Source: Ramlibacter tataouinensis
Lineage (GTDB): Bacteria; Pseudomonadota; Gammaproteobacteria; Burkholderiales; Burkholderiaceae_C
Assembly: GCF_001580455.1 (NCBI RefSeq)
Contig: NZ_CP010951.1
Location: forward strand, 4,489,001 to 4,553,000
Direction: 5' to 3'
DNA: 64,000 nt
A program made the translations under genes and the position numbers. Shown one piece after another: positions 51,820 to 62,643 of the stretch (within the stretch, counting starts at the first letter, position 1; the number at the start of each line of letters is the position of its first letter). The notes under the pieces were generated by a model. That model made no database searches, was not told the origin of the DNA, and saw only the letters and a list, made by a program, of their open reading frames with translations.

Positions 51820-52446
51820 TCAGGTCTTGGAGGCGTTCTGCCCGAGGGCGATCTTCAGCAGGTCGGCCACGGTGTTGGCATTCAGCTTTTCCATGATGTT
51901 GGCACGGTGCGCCTCCACCGTCTTGATGCTGATGCCCAGGTCGTCGGCGATCTGCTTGTTCAGGCGCCCGGCGACGATGCGCTCGAGCACCTGGGCCTCG
52001 CGGCTCGTGAGCTTGGACAGCAGGGCGTCGCGGCTGGCGGCGCTCTGGTATTCGGCAAAGGCGCCCTTGGCGTGCTCCAGCATGCGCTCGACCAGGCTGA
52101 CCAGCTCGTCTTCCTTGAAGGGCTTCTGGATGAAATCCATGGCGCCCTTCTTCATGGTGTTCACCGCCATGGGCACGTCGCCGTGGCCGGTGATGAAGAC
52201 GATGGGCAGCGGCGACTTGCGCTCGATCAGGCGGTCCTGCAGTTCCAGGCCGGTCATGCCGCCCATGCGGATGTCGACGATCAGGCAGGCGACCTCGCGC
52301 GGGTCGTAGCGGGAAAGGAAGGATTCGGCGGAGTCGAAGCAGCGGACGCGATAGTCCTTGCCTTCGAGCAGCCATTGCAGCGAGTCGCGCACGGCCTCGT
52401 CGTCGTCCACCACATAGACCGTGCCTTTTTTGGGAATCAAGCTCAT
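51820..52446 (-). CDS. Response regulator (FixJ/NarL class)
   Basis: A 208-residue two-component regulator: receiver domain with the phosphoacceptor Asp58 (CLIVDIRMGGM) and conserved DDD near residues 14-16 and Lys in QKPFKEDEL; a LuxR-type HTH (LTSREAQVLERIVAGRLNKQIADDLGISIKTVEAH region) near the C-terminus. The FixJ-like receiver with LuxR output matches regulators paired with PAS-type kinases. ATGA overlap with the kinase gene. Likely regulates the divergent pyruvate dehydrogenase genes, by position. Confidence 0.9.
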   Translation of the reverse strand: MSLIPKKGTVYVVDDDEAVRDSLQWLLEGKDYRVRCFDSAESFLSRYDPREVACLIVDIRMGGMTGLELQDRLIERKSPLPIVFITGHGDVPMAVNTMKKGAMDFIQKPFKEDELVSLVERMLEHAKGAFAEYQSAASRDALLSKLTSREAQVLERIVAGRLNKQIADDLGISIKTVEAHRANIMEKLNANTVADLLKIALGQNASKT

Positions 52447-54977
52447 ACCGCGACTCCGGCGTCCTTCTTCGCTATGTTGTTGGTAGCGCCGGAGACCGGA
52501 ACCCAAAAGGAGAAACGGCAGCCGGCAACGTCGGCGCCATTGTAGATGTTCTCAGCCTGCATCCGCCCCTGGTGCGATTCAACGATGGTGCGGCATAGAT
52601 TCAGGCCGATGCCCATGCCTTCGACCTTGGTCGAAAAGAAGGCCTCGTAGAGCCGTTCCATCACTTCCGGCGAAAGGCCCTGGCCGGTGTCGGTCACAGA
52701 GAATTCGATCACCTGCTGCTCGTCGACCTGCTGCGGGATGACGCGCAATTCCACGCCCCGGCGGGCCGCCGGCCGCCGCGCGTTGTCGATCGACTCCGCT
52801 GCGTTCTTCAGCAGGTTCACCAAGACCTGCTCGATCAGGATCGGGTCCACCATCACCTGGGGCAGGCGCGCGGCCACGTAGTGCGTGAGCCGGACGTTGC
52901 GGCGGCGCAGCTCGATCTCGGCCAGTTCGACCGCCTCGTTCACCATCTGGGCGATGTCGGCGAGTGTGCGGTTCGGCTCGCTGCGCTTCACGAAGGAGCG
53001 GATGCGCTGGATGATCTGGCCCGCGCGCTGGGCCTGGCGCGCGGTCTTCTCCAGCGCCGCCAGCAGGTCCTCGTCGCTGATCTGCTTGCGCTTGATGCGC
53101 GACACCAGGCCGTGGCAGTAGTTGTTGATGGCGGTGAGCGGCTGGTTCAGCTCGTGCGCCACGCTGGAGGCCATCTCACCCATGGTGACCAGGCGGCTGG
53201 CGGCCTGGGCGCGCTCAGCCTGGGCGGCGGACTGCTCCTCGGCATGGCGCCGCTGCGTGATGTCGGTGGCGATCACCATCTGGGCGAGGCGCCCGTCCAC
53301 CCAATTGAGGTAACGCGAGCGCACTTCCAGCCACTTGCCCAGCTCGGGCACGTAGATTTCCGCATTCTCGGAGCGGGCGGTGGTCAGGGCCCCGGTGGGC
53401 AGGCCGACGAACGAATCCACGTCGTCCAGCGATTCGTCGCTGCGCGGGTGCTCGGGCACGCCGGCCTGGGCGACCATCTGCAGGTGGCCCACGGTCTGCA
53501 CTCCGAACCATTGCCGGTACAGCTTGTTGGCGAACAGCAGTTCCTCGCTGCCCAGGGGCGCCACCGACACCGAGGCGTCGAGGGCCTCGAGCACGGTGGT
53601 GAAGCGCTCGTACGAGGCGGAAAGCTGCTCGCGGATGCGGTTCGGCTCGGTGATGTCGGTCATCGAGGTCATCCAGCCGGCCTGGTGGCCCTTGGCGTCG
53701 ATCAGCGGCGACACGTACAGCCGGGCGTCGAACAGCGAGCCTTCCTTGCGCTTGACGCGCACCTGGATGCCACTGGGCGCGGCGCGGCCGTGGATCTCGT
53801 CGTCCAGCCGTGCCGCCAGCAGCTCGCGGTCTTCCTCGGGCCAATAGGGGAAGGGCGGGGTGCGGCCGACCAGTTCGGCCTCGCTCCAGCCGGTCATCTG
53901 GCAGAAGGCCGCGTTCACGTAGGTGATCCGGCCCTGCATGTCCAGCGCGCGCATGCCGGTCAGCATGGAGTTCTCCATCGCCCGGCGGAAGTTGGTCTCG
54001 GCGATCAGCGCCAGCTGCGCCTGCATGCGGCGTCGCGTGTGCCGCCAGTTGCCGATCAGCATCCAGGCCGTCATGGCCGACAGCACGCCGACCAGCCAGA
54101 ACAGGCCGCTGCCGATCACGCCGAGCGAGGTCCGGTAGGCCTGTCCGCGAATCAGGAGGCCGTTGCCCACCGGCGAGACCGGAACTTCGTATTCGTTGTT
54201 CTGCGCCGCCCAGGGCAGGAGGTGCGTGGCCGCGTTGCGGGCAGGCACCGAGGTTCCCGCGAGCACGCGGCCCTTGCCGTCCAGCAAGGCCACCGCGTAC
54301 TTGGCCGACACTTCGGCGGGCACGCCGTGGCGCAGCAGCCCGTCGATCGAGTACTCGGCGAGGATGACGCCGCCGAAACGCCCCTGGTTGGCCAGCGGGA
54401 TGTGCAGTTGCAGCAACCCGTTGGCATCGGAGCTGGCCACCGGCTGCGCGTACACCGGCTGCTGCAGGTCGCGCACCAGGCCGAACATGGTCTCGGTTTC
54501 GCCGGGGCGCAGCACCTCGCCCGCCACGCGCAACTGGTGGTTCGAGACGCTGGGCGCGGCGTAGCTGGCGATGATCCGCCGCTTTTCATCAATCCAGCTC
54601 ACGGCCTGCAGCTCGGCGTACTGGACCACCATGGATTCCGCCCGGCCCATGAACTCCTCGGGGTCGACGTCCTTGTTGGAGACGTCGCGGGCGATGCGCA
54701 TCAGCTGCTCTTGCCGCTCCAGCAGGCGCAGGCGCACGCGCTGCTGCGCGTATTCGATGTCGCGCTTGACAGCCTCCTGCTCACGGTCCATTTCTTCCAG
54801 CCGCAGGTAGCCGAAGGCCGAAACGATGGCGGCGAGGAAAAGCAGCACCGCGACCAGCGGAGCCAGCATGGCGAACCGGTCCTGGCGGCCGGGGGTCTGG
54901 CCCTTCCACCAGCGTTGCCAGTAGTGTGCAGGCGCGGCCGGATCGTGGATTTCGGAGCTGAGGACGGAATCTTGCAT
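52443..54977 (-). CDS. PAS-domain membrane sensor histidine kinase
   Basis: An 844-residue kinase. TM1 (~38-57) and TM2 (~284-309) flank a ~225-residue periplasmic sensor domain of the DctB/CHASE-like kind. Cytoplasmic PAS domains lie at ~330-445 and ~455-575. The H-box VAHELNQPLTAINNY carries phosphorylated His608, followed by the N and G boxes (NLLKNAAESIDNA, TGQGLSPEVMERLYEAFFSTK). FixL/DctB-like architecture. It is transcribed away from aceE with 200 bases between, and joined to its regulator gene by ATGA. The ligand is unknown. Confidence 0.88.
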   Translation of the reverse strand: MQDSVLSSEIHDPAAPAHYWQRWWKGQTPGRQDRFAMLAPLVAVLLFLAAIVSAFGYLRLEEMDREQEAVKRDIEYAQQRVRLRLLERQEQLMRIARDVSNKDVDPEEFMGRAESMVVQYAELQAVSWIDEKRRIIASYAAPSVSNHQLRVAGEVLRPGETETMFGLVRDLQQPVYAQPVASSDANGLLQLHIPLANQGRFGGVILAEYSIDGLLRHGVPAEVSAKYAVALLDGKGRVLAGTSVPARNAATHLLPWAAQNNEYEVPVSPVGNGLLIRGQAYRTSLGVIGSGLFWLVGVLSAMTAWMLIGNWRHTRRRMQAQLALIAETNFRRAMENSMLTGMRALDMQGRITYVNAAFCQMTGWSEAELVGRTPPFPYWPEEDRELLAARLDDEIHGRAAPSGIQVRVKRKEGSLFDARLYVSPLIDAKGHQAGWMTSMTDITEPNRIREQLSASYERFTTVLEALDASVSVAPLGSEELLFANKLYRQWFGVQTVGHLQMVAQAGVPEHPRSDESLDDVDSFVGLPTGALTTARSENAEIYVPELGKWLEVRSRYLNWVDGRLAQMVIATDITQRRHAEEQSAAQAERAQAASRLVTMGEMASSVAHELNQPLTAINNYCHGLVSRIKRKQISDEDLLAALEKTARQAQRAGQIIQRIRSFVKRSEPNRTLADIAQMVNEAVELAEIELRRRNVRLTHYVAARLPQVMVDPILIEQVLVNLLKNAAESIDNARRPAARRGVELRVIPQQVDEQQVIEFSVTDTGQGLSPEVMERLYEAFFSTKVEGMGIGLNLCRTIVESHQGRMQAENIYNGADVAGCRFSFWVPVSGATNNIAKKDAGVAV

Positions 54978-55056
54978 CGACGTCCGAGTGTAGGCCCTCG
55001 GGGCCGCAACCCCGGCCGGGCGCCGGCGGAAGGGCGCACGGCAGGGCTTCTCGATA

Positions 55057-55094
55057 TCACATTACAAAAACGCGTAGCATTATTTGAAATGTGA
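55057..55094. promoter_or_regulatory. Inverted repeat TCACATT-N24-AATGTGA upstream of aceE
   Basis: Seven-base arms 55057-55063 and 55088-55094 separated by 24 AT-rich bases, in the space between the kinase gene and aceE. Spacing of ~31 bases (centre to centre, about three helical turns) would put two bound monomers or dimers on one DNA face. Candidate site for the adjacent response regulator; a purine-type PdhR box is not evident. Confidence 0.4.
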
Positions 55095-55110
55095 CACGAA
55101 CTATGAGACA

Positions 55111-55140
55111 CTGACCGCACGCAGTCCAGCGCCGTACTAA
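55111..55140 (+). promoter_or_regulatory. Possible aceE promoter
   Basis: CTGACC (55111-55116), 18-base spacer, TACTAA (55135-55140), leaving a ~31-base leader with AGGAG before the ATG. Weak -35; the upstream TTGAAA at 55084-55089 is an alternative. Confidence 0.3.
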
Positions 55141-55177
55141 ATTAACTTGACGCGAAGTCGTTCCAGGAGACAAGCCC

Positions 55178-57883
<2,706 letters not shown>

Positions 57884-57913
57884 CGGCCCGCAGGACAACC
57901 GGAGAACAAGAAC

Positions 57914-59590
57914 ATGGCGCTGGTTGAGATCAAGGTCCCCGACATCGGGGACTTCGCGGAAGTCGCCGTCATCGAGCTGCTGGTAAAGCCGGGCGACACC
58001 GTCAAGCCGGAGCAGTCGCTCGTCACGGTCGAATCGGACAAGGCCTCGATGGAGATTCCTTCGAGCCAGGGCGGCGTCATCAAGGAGATGCGCGTCAAGC
58101 TGGGCGACAAGGTGTCGGAAGGCAGCGTGATCGCGGTGATGGAGGCAGCGGACGTCGCGGCAGCGAGCCCCTCACCCCAACCCTCTCCCCAGCGGGGAGA
58201 GGGAGCAACCCTCCCTGAACCCGCGTCTGTGCCTTCTCCCTCTCCCGCCACGGCGGGAGAGGGCAGGGGTGAGGGTGGCCCCATCGAAGTCCGCGTCCCC
58301 GACATCGGCGACTTCAAGGATGTCGCCGTCATCGAGGTGTTGATCAAGCCCGGCGACGCGGTCAAGAACGAGCAGTCGCTGATCACGGTGGAGTCGGACA
58401 AGGCCTCGATGGAGATTCCTTCCTCGGCGGCCGGCGTGCTCAAGGAACTCAAGGTCAAGCTGGGCGACAAGGTCAATATCGGCGACCTGATTGCGGTGGT
58501 GGAGGGCGCGGCGGGTGCTTCCCCCTCATCCCCACCCGCTGCCCAGGCTCCGGTGGCTGCTCCCGCTCCCGGTCCCGCTCCCTCCCCGGCGGGAGAGGGC
58601 AAGCGGAGCCTTCCGACCGCGGCCCTGCCGCCGCATGAGCCCGCCGCGCCGAGCGGCCAGCTGCCGCACGCCTCGCCTTCGGTGCGCAAGTTCGCCCGCG
58701 AACTGGGTGTGCCGCTGGAGGAGGTGAAGGGCACCGGACCCAAGGGCCGGATCACGCAGGAAGATGTCCAGAGCTTCACCAAGGCGGTGATGAAGGGCGA
58801 AGCCGCCACCAAGGCGGGGGCGGCGGCCCGCGGCGGCGGCGCGGGTGGCGGCGAAGCGCTCGGCCTGCTGCCCTGGCCCAAGGTCGACTTCGAGAAGTTC
58901 GGGCCGACCGAACGCAAGGACCTCTCGCGCATCAAGAAGATCAGCGGCGCGAACCTGCACCGCAATTGGGTGATGATCCCGCACGTCTGCAACCACGACG
59001 ATGCCGACATCACGGAACTCGAAGCCTTCCGGGTCCAGTTGAACAAGGAGAACGAGAAGAGCGGCACCAAGGTCACCATGCTCGCCTTCCTGATCAAGGC
59101 CTGCGTCGCAACCCTCAAGAAATTCCCCGAGTTCAACTCCTCGCTTGATGGCGAACAGCTCATCCTCAAGAACTACTGGCACATCGGCTTCGCCGCGGAC
59201 ACCCCCAATGGGCTGGTGGTGCCGGTCATCAAGGACGCGGACAAGAAGGGGATTCTTGCCATCAGCCAGGAAATGGCAGAGCTGGCCAAGAAGGCGCGCG
59301 ACGGCAAGCTCAGTCCGGCGGACATGTCCGGGGCGACCTTCACCATCTCATCCTTGGGCGGCATCGGCGGGCGCTACTTCACGCCCATCATCAATGCGCC
59401 CGAAGTGGCGATCCTGGGGGTGTGCCGCAGTACCACCGAACCGGTGTGGGACGGCAAGCAATTCCAGCCGCGGCTGATGCTGCCGCTGTCGCTCTCCTGG
59501 GACCACCGGGTGATCGACGGTGCCTCGGCCGCCAGGTTCAACAGTTACCTCGGCGCTATATTGTCGGACTTCCGCCGCACCATGCTCTGA
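57914..59590 (+). CDS. aceF: Pyruvate dehydrogenase E2 (dihydrolipoamide acetyltransferase) with two lipoyl domains
   Basis: The 558-residue E2 core has two lipoyl domains (~2-77 and ~124-197; lipoyl lysines Lys43 and Lys163 in ESDKASMEIPS), an E1/E3-binding domain (~253-289) and a catalytic domain ending with SLSWDHRVIDGASAARF (His and Asp of the active site). GGAGAAC precedes the ATG. The linkers are odd: the first (residues ~86-121) is encoded by a complete palindromic REP doublet and the second (~203-230) by a degraded relative. The linker reads like SPSPQPSPQRGEG, a repeat-derived protein sequence, so mobile or dispersed repeat DNA seems to have become part of this essential enzyme. Confidence 0.95.
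   Translation: MALVEIKVPDIGDFAEVAVIELLVKPGDTVKPEQSLVTVESDKASMEIPSSQGGVIKEMRVKLGDKVSEGSVIAVMEAADVAAASPSPQPSPQRGEGATLPEPASVPSPSPATAGEGRGEGGPIEVRVPDIGDFKDVAVIEVLIKPGDAVKNEQSLITVESDKASMEIPSSAAGVLKELKVKLGDKVNIGDLIAVVEGAAGASPSSPPAAQAPVAAPAPGPAPSPAGEGKRSLPTAALPPHEPAAPSGQLPHASPSVRKFARELGVPLEEVKGTGPKGRITQEDVQSFTKAVMKGEAATKAGAAARGGGAGGGEALGLLPWPKVDFEKFGPTERKDLSRIKKISGANLHRNWVMIPHVCNHDDADITELEAFRVQLNKENEKSGTKVTMLAFLIKACVATLKKFPEFNSSLDGEQLILKNYWHIGFAADTPNGLVVPVIKDADKKGILAISQEMAELAKKARDGKLSPADMSGATFTISSLGGIGGRYFTPIINAPEVAILGVCRSTTEPVWDGKQFQPRLMLPLSLSWDHRVIDGASAARFNSYLGAILSDFRRTML
58169..58275 (+). repeat. REPIN-like inverted doublet inside aceF, in frame
   Basis: Outer arms CCCTCACCCC (58169-58178) and GGGGTGAGGG (58266-58275) enclose two hairpins: 10-bp CCCTCTCCCC/GGGGAGAGGG (58181-58190/58194-58203) and 12-bp CCCTCTCCCGCC/GGCGGGAGAGGG (58238-58249/58252-58263). 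That is two REP-like palindromes in opposite orientation, the arrangement called a REPIN. It encodes the linker between the two lipoyl domains without breaking frame. Confidence 0.8.
58521..58600 (+). repeat. Degraded REP-like palindromic segment in the second aceF linker
   Basis: CCCCCTCATCCCCACCC at the left and CTCCCTCCCCGGCGGGAGAGGG-type sequence (58579-58599) at the right resemble the arms of the first element but with broken pairing. It lies in the Pro/Ala-rich linker between lipoyl domain 2 and the peripheral-subunit-binding domain. Could also be a low-complexity linker that looks similar by composition. Confidence 0.45.
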
Positions 59591-59635
59591 GGAACGCGCC
59601 GTGTTCCAGCTTGCGGCGATGGAGCCATAAGAACA

Positions 59636-60229
59636 ATGACAACCGTTGTGGTGGTGCGAAAGAACGGGCAGATTGCCATCGCGGCCGACACCCTGGTGAC
59701 CTTCGGCGACACGAGGCTGGCCAACCGGTTCGAAGACAACACCAAGATCTTCAAGGTCGATACCGATTGCGGCCCGACCTACCTCGGCATGGCGGGGACG
59801 GTGGCTCACTTTCCGGTGCTGCGCAAGGCCATCGGATCGATGCCGAGCGAGATCCTCAAGCTCGGCAGCAAGGACGATGTCTTCGACACCTTCACCAAGC
59901 TGCATCCTTACCTGAAGGACAACTTCTTCCTTCAGACCAAGGAGGAGGACAGCGACCCCTATGAATCCAGCCAGTTCAGCGTCGTGATTGCCAACGCCAG
60001 CGGCATCTATGGCCTGTACAGCTACCGCGAGGTGTTCGAGTTCAAGGAGTTCTGGGGCATAGGCTCCGGACGCAGTTTCGCGCTGGGCGCCATGCATGCG
60101 GCCTACAACCGGGCCAAGACGGCGCGCGAGGTCGCGGAGGCGGGCATCGCGGCGGGCTGTGAATTCGACCGCAATTCCGCGGCGCCCGCGGACATATTCA
60201 CCCTGAAGATGAAGGAAGCCAAGAAATGA
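59636..60229 (+). CDS. Proteasome/HslV-like Ntn hydrolase (betaproteobacterial proteasome homologue, BPH-type candidate)
   Basis: A 197-residue N-terminal-nucleophile hydrolase resembling HslV and proteasome beta subunits. After Met removal the protein starts Thr1-Thr-Val-Val, giving the Thr nucleophile; Asp17 is conserved (IAADTLVTFG), and Lys36 lies three residues beyond the HslV Lys33 position (DNTKIFKV), with GIGSGRSFALGAMHAAYNRA matching the HslV SGG-type loop. It differs from HslV enough to fit the BPH class known from betaproteobacteria. No HslU or Mpa-type unfoldase gene is nearby. It sits between E2 and E3 (gaps of 45 and 13 bases), so is co-expressed with pyruvate dehydrogenase. Confidence 0.8.
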   Translation: MTTVVVVRKNGQIAIAADTLVTFGDTRLANRFEDNTKIFKVDTDCGPTYLGMAGTVAHFPVLRKAIGSMPSEILKLGSKDDVFDTFTKLHPYLKDNFFLQTKEEDSDPYESSQFSVVIANASGIYGLYSYREVFEFKEFWGIGSGRSFALGAMHAAYNRAKTAREVAEAGIAAGCEFDRNSAAPADIFTLKMKEAKK

Positions 60230-60242
60230 GGGAGGCCACTCG

Positions 60243-62018
60243 ATGAGCCTGGTGGAGGTCAAGGTACCCGACATCGGCGACTTCAAGGATGTCGCGGTGA
60301 TCGAACTGCTGGTCAAGCCCGGCGACTCGGTGAACGTGGACCAGTCCCTGGTCACCGTCGAAAGCGACAAGGCATCGATGGAGATTCCATCGAGCCAGGC
60401 CGGCGTGGTGAAGGAGCTGAAGGTCAAGCTGGGGGACACCGTTTCGGAGGGGTCGGTACTGGCGGTGGTGGAGGCTGCCGCTGCCACTTCTTCCCCTCCT
60501 GCGGCAACGCCGCCCGCCCCCTCACCCGCGGCGCCCCCACCCCAGCCCTCCCCCGGAGGGGGAGGGAGTTACTCGGGCGCGGTGGACTTCGAATGCGACA
60601 TGCTCGTGCTCGGCGCAGGTCCCGGCGGCTATTCCGCGGCCTTCCGCGCCGCCGACCTGGGCATGAAGACCGTGCTGGTGGAGCGCTACGCCACGCTGGG
60701 CGGGGTCTGCCTGAACGTGGGCTGCATCCCGTCCAAGGCGCTGCTGCACGTGGCCGCGGTCATGGACGAAGTGAGCCATTTCGAGGCCTTGGGCATCAGC
60801 TACGGAAAGCCGGCGATCGACCTTGAGAAGCTGCGGGCGCACAAGTCCAAGGTCACCGGCAAGCTCACCGGCGGCCTCGCGGCAATGGCCAAGATGCGCA
60901 AGGTGACGGTGGTGCGCGGCAGCGGCGCCTTCCTGGACCCGCACCACCTCGAGGTCGAGGAAACTGCCGGCAGCGGCCGGGAGCAAACGGGCAAGAAGCA
61001 GACCATTCGCTTTCGCCACTGCATCATTGCCGCGGGATCGCAGTCGGTGCGGCTGCCGTTCATGCCCAAGGACGCCCGGGTGGTCGACTCCACCGGCGCG
61101 CTCGACCTGGCCAGCGTGCCCAAGCGCATGCTGGTACTCGGCGGCGGCATCATCGGCCTGGAGATGGGCACGGTGTACTCCACGCTGGGCACGCGCCTGG
61201 ACGTGGTGGAAATGCTGGACGGGCTGATGCTGGGCGCGGACCGCGACCTTGTGCGGGTCTGGCAGAAGATGAACGCGCCGCGCTTCGACAACATCATGCT
61301 CAAGACCAAGACGGTCGGAGCCGAGGCGACCAAAGAGGGCATCCTGGTGCGCTTCGAAGGCGAGCAGGCGCCCAAGGAGCCGCAACTGTACGACCTGGTG
61401 CTGGAGGCCGTGGGCCGCAGTCCGAACGGCCTGAAGATCGGGGCCGACAAGGCCGGCGTCAAGGTCACCGAGCGCGGTTTCGTCCCGGTGGACATCCAGA
61501 TGCGCACCAATGTGCCGCACATCTTCGCGATCGGCGACATCGTCGGCCAGCCGATGCTGGCACACAAGGCGGTGCACGAGGCCCATGTGGCGGCCGAGGC
61601 TGCCGCGGGCGAGAAGTCCGCATTCAATGCCCGGGTCATCCCGAGCGTGGCCTACACCGACCCCGAGATCGCCTGGGTGGGGCTCACCGAGGATCAGGCC
61701 AAGGCGCAGGGCATTGCACTGAAGAAGGGCCACTTTCCGTGGACCGCTTCCGGCCGGGCGATCGCCAATACGCGCGACGAGGGCTTCACCAAGCTGCTGT
61801 TCGATGCCCAGACGCACCGCATCGTCGGCGGCGGCATCGTGGGCACGCATGCGGGAGACCTCATCAGCGAGGTCGCCCTGGCCATCGAGATGGGGGCCGA
61901 CGAAGTCGATATCGGCAAGACCATCCATCCGCACCCGACGCTGGGCGAGAGCATCGGCATGGCGGCGGAGATCGCCCACGGCACCTGCACCGACGTGCCG
62001 CCGCAGCGGAAATCCTAG
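60243..62018 (+). CDS. lpdA: Dihydrolipoamide dehydrogenase (E3) with N-terminal lipoyl domain
   Basis: E3 reoxidises the dihydrolipoyl groups using FAD and NAD+. The 591-residue chain starts with its own lipoyl domain (~2-77, lipoyl Lys43) then a Pro/Ala/Gly linker (~80-115), FAD site VLGAGPGGYSAAF (124-129 core), redox disulfide C156/C161 (GGVCLNVGCIPSK), NAD site and the C-terminal HPHPTLGES dimer motif. Lipoyl-E3 fusions are typical of Neisseria/Burkholderiales PDH operons. The linker contains a REP-like palindrome. AGGGAGG upstream. The 3' end overlaps the convergent NlpC gene by 4 bases. Confidence 0.95.
   Translation: MSLVEVKVPDIGDFKDVAVIELLVKPGDSVNVDQSLVTVESDKASMEIPSSQAGVVKELKVKLGDTVSEGSVLAVVEAAAATSSPPAATPPAPSPAAPPPQPSPGGGGSYSGAVDFECDMLVLGAGPGGYSAAFRAADLGMKTVLVERYATLGGVCLNVGCIPSKALLHVAAVMDEVSHFEALGISYGKPAIDLEKLRAHKSKVTGKLTGGLAAMAKMRKVTVVRGSGAFLDPHHLEVEETAGSGREQTGKKQTIRFRHCIIAAGSQSVRLPFMPKDARVVDSTGALDLASVPKRMLVLGGGIIGLEMGTVYSTLGTRLDVVEMLDGLMLGADRDLVRVWQKMNAPRFDNIMLKTKTVGAEATKEGILVRFEGEQAPKEPQLYDLVLEAVGRSPNGLKIGADKAGVKVTERGFVPVDIQMRTNVPHIFAIGDIVGQPMLAHKAVHEAHVAAEAAAGEKSAFNARVIPSVAYTDPEIAWVGLTEDQAKAQGIALKKGHFPWTASGRAIANTRDEGFTKLLFDAQTHRIVGGGIVGTHAGDLISEVALAIEMGADEVDIGKTIHPHPTLGESIGMAAEIAHGTCTDVPPQRKS
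60518..60566 (+). repeat. REP-like palindrome in the lpdA linker
   Basis: A perfect 9-bp hairpin CCCTCCCCC-GGA-GGGGGAGGG (60546-60566) preceded by CCCTCACCC and CCCCCACCCCAG, the same layout as one half of the doublet in aceF. It encodes APSPAAPPPQPSPGGGG, the linker between the lipoyl and FAD domains of E3, in frame. Confidence 0.65.
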
Positions 62019-62584
62019 TTCTGGGGCCTGGCGGGCTGCTGCTGAGCTTCAGCCGGCCCGAGATGCAGCACACGGCGGGCGCCGTCGAAGCGGCGCTGCC
62101 AGTATCCTTGGCCCATGTCCTCGACCCGCACCTGCGCGCCGGGCTTGGGGGAATGGATGAACTTGCCTTCGCCCACATAGATGCCCACATGGCTGAACGC
62201 ACGCTTCATGGTGTTGAAGAACACCAGGTCGCCGGGTTGCAGATCCTTCTTGTCGATCGGCTGCGTCGCGGCCGCTTGGTCGCGGGCCAGGCGCGGCAGC
62301 ACGAATCCGACCGTCCGTTCGTACATGGAGCGCACGAAACCGCTGCAGTCGAAGCCCTTGGCCTCATCGGTGCCGCCGCGGCGGTACGGCACGCCCAGGA
62401 ATCCCATAGCCGTCATCACCAGTTCGGAGGTGCGGTCGGCCACGCGCGTGCGGACTTCATCGAACTGTGTCAGCAGCGCGGACTCGGCGATGAAGCGCCC
62501 CATGTCGTCGTCCGCCGTGGGCGGCGGCGCGGCCTGCACGCTGGTGCAGGCTGCGATCAGGGCGAAGCACAGCCATTTCCTCAT
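62015..62584 (-). CDS. NlpC/P60 (C40) peptidoglycan endopeptidase, exported
   Basis: A 189-residue secreted cell-wall hydrolase. The N-terminus MRKWLCFALIAACTSVQA is a signal peptide (lipobox-like AAC or cleavage after VQA). The catalytic set is Cys80 (FDCSGFV), His132 (SHVGIYVG) and His144 (IHSPK). Such enzymes cleave peptide cross-links during growth and division. It is convergent with lpdA (4-base overlap) and divergent from the sugar dehydrogenase gene with 59 bases between. Confidence 0.88.
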   Translation of the reverse strand: MRKWLCFALIAACTSVQAAPPPTADDDMGRFIAESALLTQFDEVRTRVADRTSELVMTAMGFLGVPYRRGGTDEAKGFDCSGFVRSMYERTVGFVLPRLARDQAAATQPIDKKDLQPGDLVFFNTMKRAFSHVGIYVGEGKFIHSPKPGAQVRVEDMGQGYWQRRFDGARRVLHLGPAEAQQQPARPQN

Positions 62585-62643
62585 GCGGCGCAGGATAGCT
62601 GTGTCTGAGCTTACAAGTCAAGTGAGGATTATCGCGTAAGCCC

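Noticed and set aside
59636..60229. Calling the Ntn hydrolase hslV
   Set aside because: The Lys33 region carries a three-residue insertion, no hslU is adjacent, and the protein is longer than HslV; a BPH-like assignment fits better.
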